Positions 5,971-11,241 of a stretch of 11,241 bases of DNA are shown here, in pieces; within the stretch, counting starts at the first letter, position 1; each line of letters starts with the position of its first letter. The notes beneath the pieces were generated by a model. That model was not told the origin of the DNA, searched no databases, and worked only from the letters and a program-made list of their open reading frames with translations. Source of the DNA: Cyclobacteriaceae bacterium (lineage in GTDB: Bacteria > Bacteroidota > Bacteroidia > Cytophagales > Cyclobacteriaceae); contig JALWRJ010000531.1 of assembly GCA_026994125.1 (NCBI GenBank), positions 1-11,241 on the forward strand, written 5' to 3'. The position numbers and the translations under genes are program-made.

Positions 5971-7389
5971 CTACCTTAGCTCTAGCAGCACTACGTTTTC
6001 TACGTGGTGCGTTTGCGGAAACATATCAACCGGTTGTAACTTAGTTACCTTATAGGCTTCATCGAGCAAGGCTAAATCACGAGCTTGTGTAGCAGGGTTA
6101 CAACTTACATATACAATGCGTTTAGCTTTTACTTTAAGTAGCATTTTTAGCACATCTGCATGCATTCCGGCTCTTGGTGGGTCGGTTATAATTACATCAG
6201 GCCTACCGTTTTGGTTAACAAATGCTTCGTCTAACAACTCTTTAATATCGCCTGCAAAAAATTCGGTGTTGCTAATGGAATTAATGGAAGAATTTAGTTT
6301 GGCATCTTCAATAGCTGATGCTACATATTCAAGGCCTACTACTTTTTTAGCTTGGTGAGCTACAAAATTAGCTATAGTGCCGGTACCAGTATATAAGTCA
6401 TAAACGGTTTCGTTACCATTTAATTGAGCAAAGGCCCGCACTATTTTGTACAGCGCATACGCTTGCCTGCTATTGGTTTGGTAAAACGATTTAGGGCCAA
6501 TCCGAAAGGTTAGTTGTTCCGGCTGGCCTTCTTCAATGGTCATTCGTTCTTGTATGTAAGGAGTGCCTGCGTAGTTAATTACCGGCAAATCGTTAAAAGT
6601 TTCGTTGCGTTTGCTATTTATTACGTAGTTTAACGAAGTTATCTCCGGAAAAGCCTCCAGCAGTCCATCCAATAAGGGTGTGAGTACTTTGGGTTGGTCT
6701 CGAGCTACTTGCAGAATAACCATATTTTCTCCGGTAGAAGCGGTACGGATGATTAAAATACGCAGGTAGCCTTGCTGTGTGTTTAAATTAAAGAATGGAA
6801 TGTTATGGGTGATTCCATAATGGCGAATCCAATTTCTAATGTTATTGGATGGTTCAGCTTGCAAGTGGCAAGTGTTTATATCGAGTACCTTATCAAAACG
6901 TCCGGGGATATGAAAGCCTAATCCGTTGCGCTCCAGTTCCTCTCCCGATTGTTCAATTTCTTGCTTGGTTAACCATCGTCTGTCTGTAAAGGTAAATTCC
7001 AGTTTGTTTCGGTAAAACGTTTCCTGCTCAGAGGGCAATATGGGGTTAACATTGGGCAATGCTATTTTGCCAATACGAGTAAGGTTATCTACCACTTGTT
7101 GGTTTTTATACTCCAGTTGTTTGGCATAGGGCAAGTGTTGCCATTTACAGCCCCCACAAGTACCAAAATAATTGCAAAATGGCTCTCTACGGTTGTTTGA
7201 GTAGCTATGAAAATGAACAGCTACCCCTTCTAAAAAACTCTTTTTTTTACGTGTTATTTTAATATCAACTACATCGCCCGGAGCTACTCCGGCAACAAAA
7301 ATTACCCTATTATCAACTCGAGCAATGGCTTTGCCCTCGGCTGCAATGCCCTCAATCGTTACTTTCTCAAAAATTGGCTTCTTTCTCAT
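5971..7389 (-). CDS. rlmD: 23S rRNA (uracil-C5)-methyltransferase, RlmD/RumA type
   Basis: This 472-residue enzyme of the TrmA/RumA/RlmD family uses S-adenosylmethionine to make 5-methyluridine in 23S rRNA (U1939 in E. coli numbering). Counting from the chosen start, an N-terminal TRAM RNA-binding domain covers about 5-62. The [4Fe-4S] ligands are C72, C78 and C81 (C-x5-C-x2-C in FCNYFGTCGGCKW) with C174. A family FYQTN motif is at 302-306, SAM motif I is DLYTGTGTIA (331-340), DPPRAGMH is at 403-410, the catalytic nucleophile is C430 in VYVSCNPAT, and the general base is probably E464 in HHVENVVLLEL. All key residues are intact. Position specificity (U1939, U747 or both) cannot be settled from sequence alone. 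An in-frame TTG at 7398 exists, but it overlaps the promoter -7 element, so the ATG at 7389 is preferred. Confidence 0.94.
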   Translation of the reverse strand: MRKKPIFEKVTIEGIAAEGKAIARVDNRVIFVAGVAPGDVVDIKITRKKKSFLEGVAVHFHSYSNNRREPFCNYFGTCGGCKWQHLPYAKQLEYKNQQVVDNLTRIGKIALPNVNPILPSEQETFYRNKLEFTFTDRRWLTKQEIEQSGEELERNGLGFHIPGRFDKVLDINTCHLQAEPSNNIRNWIRHYGITHNIPFFNLNTQQGYLRILIIRTASTGENMVILQVARDQPKVLTPLLDGLLEAFPEITSLNYVINSKRNETFNDLPVINYAGTPYIQERMTIEEGQPEQLTFRIGPKSFYQTNSRQAYALYKIVRAFAQLNGNETVYDLYTGTGTIANFVAHQAKKVVGLEYVASAIEDAKLNSSINSISNTEFFAGDIKELLDEAFVNQNGRPDVIITDPPRAGMHADVLKMLLKVKAKRIVYVSCNPATQARDLALLDEAYKVTKLQPVDMFPQTHHVENVVLLELR

Positions 7390-7395
7390 GGCCTG

Positions 7396-7427
7396 CAAAA
7401 GTAATGGTTTTACAACCCTGCCTCAAA
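7396..7427 (-). promoter_or_regulatory. Bacteroidota-type promoter for rlmD
   Basis: On the minus strand, TTTG (7424-7427) is followed after 20 nt by TACTTTTG (7396-7403), matching both boxes of the Bacteroidota housekeeping promoter (TTTG, 19-20 nt, TAnnTTTG). Transcription should start a few bases beyond the -7 box, close to or at the ATG at 7389, implying a leaderless or nearly leaderless mRNA. Confidence 0.6.
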
Positions 7428-7497
7428 AAAATCGTACATATTAGGGGTTTTATTTGTGGGCTAAACTCGATAATATTGTTAGTTATAATTTCTGTGT

Positions 7498-10131
7498 ATG
7501 GTAAAACGATTACTTCTCCTTTTAGTGTTGGTAAGCACCCCTGCCTGGGCTTCGCACATAGTGGGTGGCGAGTTTGAATTGCTGCATGTGGAGGGCAGCA
7601 CTTATAAACTTAATTTAAACCTTTATTTTGATGTAGTAAATGGTAACCCTGGGGCGCGTGATAACCAGGCTAATGTGCGCATCTATCGTAAATCCGATAA
7701 CCAGCCCATGATGGATGTTACCTTGCCCTTTATTAGCACTACCAGGGTAGATTACTTTCAGCCCGATTGCTCTAATGGGAGTGTTGTAACCGATAAGCTT
7801 ATTTATTCGGCCACTATTTCGCTAAGCAGCGAGCTTTTTAGCGACCCACAAGGGTATTACATTGCTTGGGAAAGGTGTTGCCGAAACTATACCATTACCA
7901 ATATTTTTAGCGACCCGCCTAATGGAGATGGTTCCGGAAATTATGCAGGGCAAACTTTTTACCTGGAGTTTCCACCGGTAGTTAAAGATGGCGAGGCATT
8001 TATTAACTCTTCGCCTCAGTTGTTTCCTCCGTTAAACGATTATGCTTGCCCTAATCGCCCTTATTGGGTAGATTTTGCCGGTTTCGATGCAGATGGCGAT
8101 TCGTTGGTGTATAGCCTTACAACACCGCTTAGCACGCATGCAGGCGTAGCCATTCCGGCTGCCGGACCCGGGCCGGCTCCTTTTCCTAAGGTAAACTGGA
8201 AACCTCCTTTTGGATTAATCAATATTATGAATGGAGCCCCCGATTTGGAGGTGTCGAATACCGGCTTTTTAACCGTAACTCCTACACAGCAGGGCTTGTA
8301 TGTTTTTGCTGTAAAATGCGAAGAGTTTAGAGCGGGTGAAAAAATAGGCGAAGTTATTCGGGATTTTCAAATGCTGGTGGTAGATAAATGCGCATTGGCT
8401 TTTCCTCCCGAAATTTCGGGGCGCAAATTAACCGACACTGGGTTTCCTTACACAGAAACCATGCAGGTAACTTTTCCTAATACGGTAAGCGATGATGAGC
8501 GCTGTATTGAAGTGCAAGTGTCGGATCCGGATGCATTAAATGCCCAGGATAATAATACAGAGAATATTTGGCTTAAGGCTATTCCCCTCAATTTTAATAC
8601 AGAGAAAAATTTAAATGAAGTATTGCCCACCGTAAGTAGCGCTACCCTTATCAATGGAAGTGTGGAATCGTTTAAAATTTGTTTTAACGAGTGCCCGTAT
8701 GTAGAATCGGGCCTGTTTAAAATAGGCGTAATTGCTTTTGATGATGCCTGTGCCCTACCGCTTTCGGATACCCTGGAAATTGATGTGGAGGTGGTGCCTC
8801 CTGCTAATACACCGGCTTATTTTGTAACCAACGATGTAGTAATTTCTGTAAAAGAAGGGCTTGATTACAGCCTGCCCATTCAAGGGCTTGATGATGACAA
8901 TGACCCACTGGTGGTAGATGTATTACCCAATGGGTTTAATTTAGAAGATGTAGGGATGTCGGTAGATAATGAAACATTAAGCAATGGCAGCTACACCTCA
9001 ACTTTTAACTGGAAAACCGGTTGCGATGTGTACGACTTTACCGAGCAAACTGAGTTTGAGGTTAAAATCGTTTTAGATGATCAGGATAAATGTGATTTTG
9101 GCGATCCGGATACCTTGAACTTAAATTTACAGATTATTTTGCCTCCTAATACCGATCCTGTTATTTCATCGGATTTAACTAATACAAATTTTGCACATCA
9201 AATAAATACTCCGGTTAGCTTTAAGGTAATGGGGTTAGATACCGATGGTGACGACCTGGAACTAAGTGTAATAGGGGATGGCTTTGATATTGGCACTTAT
9301 AAGATGGACTTTCCTGAGCTTACAACCGGAAATTCCAATGTGGAAGCCACCTTTAACTGGCTGCCTCCTTGCGAGCTTTTTGGCCAGGTTGAAGAAAATA
9401 AATTTAACTTGTTCTTTTTGCTAAATGATAAGGATAAATGCAAGTTTCCTAACTACGATAGCCTGGAAGTAACTATTCATTTAGTGCCACCCTTTAACAG
9501 TGCCCCTACCTTACGGGTTTCTAATTTGAATACTGAAGTTCAGTTTGCTAATCGTACGGCCAATGTTACTATTGGCCAACAATTGGCCTTAGAGCTAAAT
9601 GCCGAAGACGATGCCAAAGACAGTGTGTGGTTGGAACTGCTTACCGTAAATGGAGAGCCCGACCCGGGAGTTTTTAGTTTTGAAAACGCAGTAGGTAAGG
9701 GGGGGGCTGTTTCGGAGCTAACCTGGCAGCCCGATTGTAGTAGTTTAGGGCTTGGCTTTACACCCAAAGATTACACATTGGCATTTAAGCTGTACGATAA
9801 TAAATGTGCTAACCCCATGGCCGATACTGTTGAGCTTACCATTAAGGCCAAAGATGTAGAACAGTTGGTTAAAGAGTTTGTACCGGCCAATGTAATAACA
9901 CCCAATGGCGATGGTAAAAATGATACGTATTCAATTCCAAATTTACCCTTAGACGACTGCCTGGGTAAATTTTTAGGGTTTAGGGTACACAACCGGTGGG
10001 GTACTGAAGTGTACGCCACTAACGACCGTAATTTTGTGTGGGCTCCTAAAAATTTACCTAGTGGGGTGTACTATTATGCTGTTAAATTTTCGAATAGAGA
10101 CTATAACGGCACTATTACTATTTTGTATTAG
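7498..10131 (+). CDS. Large secreted surface protein with T9SS type B (gliding-motility C-terminal) sorting domain
   Basis: The 877-residue protein has a signal peptide (first 18 residues, ending TPAWA) and then SHIVGGEFEL, a start typical of large Bacteroidota gliding-associated surface proteins. An N-terminal beta-rich module (about 19-300) includes a CC pair at 127-128. A series of Ig/cadherin-like beta domains follows (about 300-785). Three of these repeat a W-x3-C-x22-C pattern: W505/C509/C532, W621/C625/C648 and W743/C747/C770. A divergent fourth, upstream, has C399/C418. Domains are joined by PP(A/F)N(T/S)xP linkers. The last ~85 residues are the TIGR04131-type domain, with NVITPNGDGKNDTYSI (798-813), HNRWGTEVY (831-839), W848 and SGVYYY (855-860). 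This domain directs type IX secretion and cell-surface attachment or release. Acidic D-D-D/D-x-D-G stretches (e.g. 465-469, 581-586) suggest calcium binding. Likely adhesin or surface matrix protein; the ligand is unknown. A run of eight G at 9699-9706 lies in the coding sequence. Confidence 0.92.
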   Translation: MVKRLLLLLVLVSTPAWASHIVGGEFELLHVEGSTYKLNLNLYFDVVNGNPGARDNQANVRIYRKSDNQPMMDVTLPFISTTRVDYFQPDCSNGSVVTDKLIYSATISLSSELFSDPQGYYIAWERCCRNYTITNIFSDPPNGDGSGNYAGQTFYLEFPPVVKDGEAFINSSPQLFPPLNDYACPNRPYWVDFAGFDADGDSLVYSLTTPLSTHAGVAIPAAGPGPAPFPKVNWKPPFGLINIMNGAPDLEVSNTGFLTVTPTQQGLYVFAVKCEEFRAGEKIGEVIRDFQMLVVDKCALAFPPEISGRKLTDTGFPYTETMQVTFPNTVSDDERCIEVQVSDPDALNAQDNNTENIWLKAIPLNFNTEKNLNEVLPTVSSATLINGSVESFKICFNECPYVESGLFKIGVIAFDDACALPLSDTLEIDVEVVPPANTPAYFVTNDVVISVKEGLDYSLPIQGLDDDNDPLVVDVLPNGFNLEDVGMSVDNETLSNGSYTSTFNWKTGCDVYDFTEQTEFEVKIVLDDQDKCDFGDPDTLNLNLQIILPPNTDPVISSDLTNTNFAHQINTPVSFKVMGLDTDGDDLELSVIGDGFDIGTYKMDFPELTTGNSNVEATFNWLPPCELFGQVEENKFNLFFLLNDKDKCKFPNYDSLEVTIHLVPPFNSAPTLRVSNLNTEVQFANRTANVTIGQQLALELNAEDDAKDSVWLELLTVNGEPDPGVFSFENAVGKGGAVSELTWQPDCSSLGLGFTPKDYTLAFKLYDNKCANPMADTVELTIKAKDVEQLVKEFVPANVITPNGDGKNDTYSIPNLPLDDCLGKFLGFRVHNRWGTEVYATNDRNFVWAPKNLPSGVYYYAVKFSNRDYNGTITILY

Positions 10132-10152
10132 TTATTTTACGATGAGATATTA

Positions 10153-10881
10153 CTACCAAATAGTTAATTTTTTAACGGTATTGTTTTTAATATAACCGGT
10201 TACACCATTCCATTCTATTTGTAACCATACATCGTTTTGCCCTTTAATGTTTACCTTATTGCCCTTGGATATTACATCCACTACATGGGCACCGGCCGAA
10301 GGCCCTTCCATTATAAAGGTGTTGTTTTTAACCACAATGGCCTTGTTATACGTTTTACCAAAATTTACAAGTAAAAAAAGCCCGAGTAAAAAAGTAGCTA
10401 AAAAGAACGTAGTAACCGGAGGTAGTCGTTTGTATTTTTTAAGTTGTAAAATAAAAAATATGAACACCAGTAGCACCAGCACCATTACACCCAGGGTAAG
10501 CCACTGAAAGTGCTTATAATACAAGCTCAAAATAAAATTCAAGTCGTTGGTTTCGTAACCTGCCAGCTCTTTTTCATTGGCCAGTTCTTCCATTTTTTCC
10601 AATGCTAAATCGTTGTTGGTAGCCAGGTAATACTCGTTTATGTAGTATTGAGCCATGGTGTAATCGCCCAGTCCCTCTTTGATGTAGGCCATTTTTAAGA
10701 GCATGGCCGGGGTAGCTTGTTTTTGTTGGTAAATGGAGTCGTAAAGTACAAATGATTGTGTGAATTTTTGCGCTTCAAAAAGTGAATCGGCTTGCGCTAA
10801 TGGGTATTTTTTTGCTTGTGCAATACCCAAAAGGGGAAGGCTGAGCAGGAGGATAAAAAATAGTTTAATATTTTTATTCAT
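10153..10881 (-). CDS. Membrane protein with TPR-like, two transmembrane segments and a C-terminal SH3b domain
   Basis: The 242-residue protein begins with a signal peptide (MNKNIKLFFILLLSLPLLGIAQA, cleavage near residue 23). A helical TPR-like region follows at about 27-105 (ADSLFEAQKFTQSFVLYDSIYQQ, then LLKMAYIKEGLGDYTMAQYYINEYY). Next come two hydrophobic membrane segments (about 126-147 and 155-173) separated by the basic loop QLKKYKRLPP, and a C-terminal bacterial SH3-like domain (about 178-240; GAHVVDVISKGNKVNI, VWLQIEWNGVTGYI). The order TPR, membrane segments, SH3b resembles BatE of the Bacteroides aerotolerance (bat) operons, but no bat neighbours (MoxR ATPase, vWA proteins) are present. 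A general envelope scaffold role is therefore the safest call. The ATG at 10881 is preferred over an upstream in-frame start at 10953, because it gives a clean signal peptide and the longer form would cross the tRNA promoter. Confidence 0.75.
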   Translation of the reverse strand: MNKNIKLFFILLLSLPLLGIAQAKKYPLAQADSLFEAQKFTQSFVLYDSIYQQKQATPAMLLKMAYIKEGLGDYTMAQYYINEYYLATNNDLALEKMEELANEKELAGYETNDLNFILSLYYKHFQWLTLGVMVLVLLVFIFFILQLKKYKRLPPVTTFFLATFLLGLFLLVNFGKTYNKAIVVKNNTFIMEGPSAGAHVVDVISKGNKVNIKGQNDVWLQIEWNGVTGYIKNNTVKKLTIW

Positions 10882-10885
10882 TGCA

Positions 10886-10916
10886 TTTGTTATTACGTGG
10901 TAAACTACTAGTTTTG
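10886..10916 (+). promoter_or_regulatory. Bacteroidota-type promoter for tRNA-Lys
   Basis: TTTG (10886-10889), a 19-nt spacer and TAGTTTTG (10909-10916) match both elements of the Bacteroidota housekeeping promoter at ideal spacing. The predicted start is about 5-8 nt further on, leaving a leader of roughly 50 nt before the tRNA, to be removed by RNase P. The -33 box begins 4 bp beyond the start codon of the divergent TPR-SH3 gene, so that gene's upstream region overlaps this promoter. Confidence 0.7.
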
Positions 10917-10973
10917 CAACCGCAAATAAGGAAAACGCGCCTTTAAAAAGCAAATTTTCTGATGCAAACGGCC

Positions 10974-11046
10974 GATTCGGTAGCTCAGCTGGTAGAGCAT
11001 CTCCCTTTTAAGGAGAGGGTCCTGGGTTCGAACCCCAGCCGAATCA
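10974..11046 (+). tRNA. tRNA-Lys, anticodon UUU
   Basis: The full cloverleaf can be folded by eye over 73 nt. Acceptor stem GATTCGG pairs with CCGAATC with no mismatch. The D-stem is GCTC/GAGC around AGCTGGTA. The anticodon stem TCTCC/GGAGA encloses loop CTTTTAA, giving anticodon TTT. The variable loop is 5 nt, the T-stem CTGGG/CCCAG encloses TTCGAAC, and the discriminator base is A. The 3' CCA is not encoded (CTA follows) and must be added after transcription. An intrinsic terminator lies 9 nt downstream. The last 16 nt of the gene are also the first 16 nt of the downstream 103-bp repeat unit. Confidence 0.97.
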
Positions 11047-11054
11047 CTAAGTCG

Positions 11055-11083
11055 AAAGGTCTCCCCGAAGGAGGCCTTTTTTT
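11055..11083 (+). terminator. Intrinsic terminator of tRNA-Lys (repeat unit 1)
   Basis: AAAGGTCTCC (11055-11064) pairs with GGAGGCCTTT (11070-11079), with one G-T pair, around the 5-nt loop CCGAA. The stem is followed into a run of seven T (11077-11083). It is well placed to end the tRNA transcript. Confidence 0.88.
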
Positions 11084-11096
11084 ATAGATAAAAATT

Positions 11097-11143
11097 GGCT
11101 GGGGTGAGAAGCCTGTCCCGATGTCAATCGGGGAACCCCAGCC
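11097..11143 (+). repeat. Nested inverted repeat complementary to the tRNA 3' end
   Basis: The outer arms GGCTGGGGT (11097-11105) and ACCCCAGCC (11135-11143) are exact complements and span the junction between unit 1 and unit 2. Inside lies a second hairpin, CCCGAT (11117-11122), GTCA loop, ATCGGG (11127-11132). The left arm can equally pair with the identical ACCCCAGCC inside the real tRNA (11032-11040). Confidence 0.8.
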
Positions 11144-11157
11144 GAATCACTAAGTCG

Positions 11158-11186
11158 AAAGGTCTCCCCGAAGGAGGCCTTTTTTT
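11158..11186 (+). terminator. Second copy of the intrinsic terminator (repeat unit 2)
   Basis: This is an identical copy of the tRNA terminator, shifted by exactly 103 bp. It would act as a back-up terminator for any transcript passing the first one, or end an RNA started inside the repeat. Confidence 0.8.
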
Positions 11187-11241
11187 ATAGATAAAAATTG
11201 GCTGGGGTGAGAAGCCTGTCCCGATGTCAATCGGGGAACCC

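Larger units (their letters stand above)
11031..11241 (+). repeat. 103-bp perfect tandem repeat beginning inside tRNA-Lys (two copies plus start of a third)
   Basis: Copy 1 spans 11031-11133 and copy 2 spans 11134-11236, identical at every base by direct comparison, including the T7 run. The next five bases (11237-11241, AACCC) start a third unit that leaves the window. Each unit consists of the last 16 nt of tRNA-Lys (AACCCCAGCCGAATCA), a short spacer, an intrinsic terminator with T7, an AT-rich linker, an inverted copy of the tRNA 3' segment (GGCTGGGG), and a small CCCGAT/ATCGGG hairpin. This accounts for all of the non-genic stretch after the tRNA. No open reading frame of note is seen within it. 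Confidence 0.95.

Noticed and set aside
10131..10180. Terminator between the T9SS gene and the TPR-SH3 gene
   Set aside because: Only a weak GTTAA/TTAAC pairing around a T-rich loop is present, with no GC stem, and it overlaps the coding end of the minus-strand gene.
11031..11241. Possible CRISPR array at the right end
   Set aside because: The repeated unit is a 103-bp contiguous tandem repeat with no unique spacers, and it contains a tRNA fragment and a terminator.
11031..11241. attL/attR of an element integrated in tRNA-Lys
   Set aside because: Duplicated tRNA 3' ends suggest attachment sites, but the copies are only 103 bp apart with no integrase or cargo between them. A large element beyond the window edge cannot be excluded.

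Overview
The window looks like chromosomal DNA of a member of the Bacteroidota, probably from the Cytophagales/Chitinophagales side. The evidence is a large secreted protein ending in a gliding-motility/type IX secretion (T9SS type B) sorting domain, a Bacteroidota-style Crp/Fnr regulator, a DUF2064 transferase and a SCO-family lipoprotein. It is AT-rich. Clear Shine-Dalgarno sites are scarce, and several genes instead have matches to the Bacteroidota promoter (TTTG, about 19-20 nt, TAnnTTTG). The gene set is mostly housekeeping and cell-envelope. I see no phage, insertion sequence, CRISPR array or defence locus.

Layout. Positions 1-323 (minus) hold the N-terminal end of an exported TPR-like protein that runs off the window. 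Positions 419-1015 (plus) encode a DUF2064 nucleotidyl/glycosyltransferase-like enzyme whose 3' end overlaps that of a convergent outer-membrane protein gene (987-1820, minus). Next is a Crp/Fnr regulator (1944-2624, minus), divergent from a SCO1/SenC lipoprotein gene (2743-3369, plus). A perfect 17-bp AT-rich palindrome (3401-3438) lies just ahead of a secreted leucine-rich-repeat protein (3450-4997). A small cold-shock protein (5112-5303) with its own intrinsic terminator follows, then a PAP2 phosphatase (5365-5964). PAP2 converges on rlmD (5971-7389, minus), a 23S rRNA m5U methyltransferase with an apparently near-leaderless promoter. An 877-residue T9SS cargo protein (7498-10131) converges on a TPR / two-TM / SH3b membrane protein (10153-10881, minus).

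The right end carries tRNA-Lys(UUU) (10974-11046) with a very good promoter. Directly behind it is a perfect 103-bp tandem repeat (two full copies and the first bases of a third, cut by the window edge). Each unit restarts with the last 16 nt of the tRNA gene, carries an intrinsic terminator, and ends in a structured segment complementary to the tRNA 3' end. This is the most unusual structure in the window and recalls, without obvious homology, the tRNA-derived repeats behind E. coli tyrT.

Functionally the genes look like independent transcription units rather than a pathway. The exported or envelope proteins (TPR protein, outer-membrane protein, SCO lipoprotein, LRR protein, T9SS cargo, TPR-SH3 protein) dominate, with three RNA-related genes (csp, rlmD, tRNA-Lys) between them.
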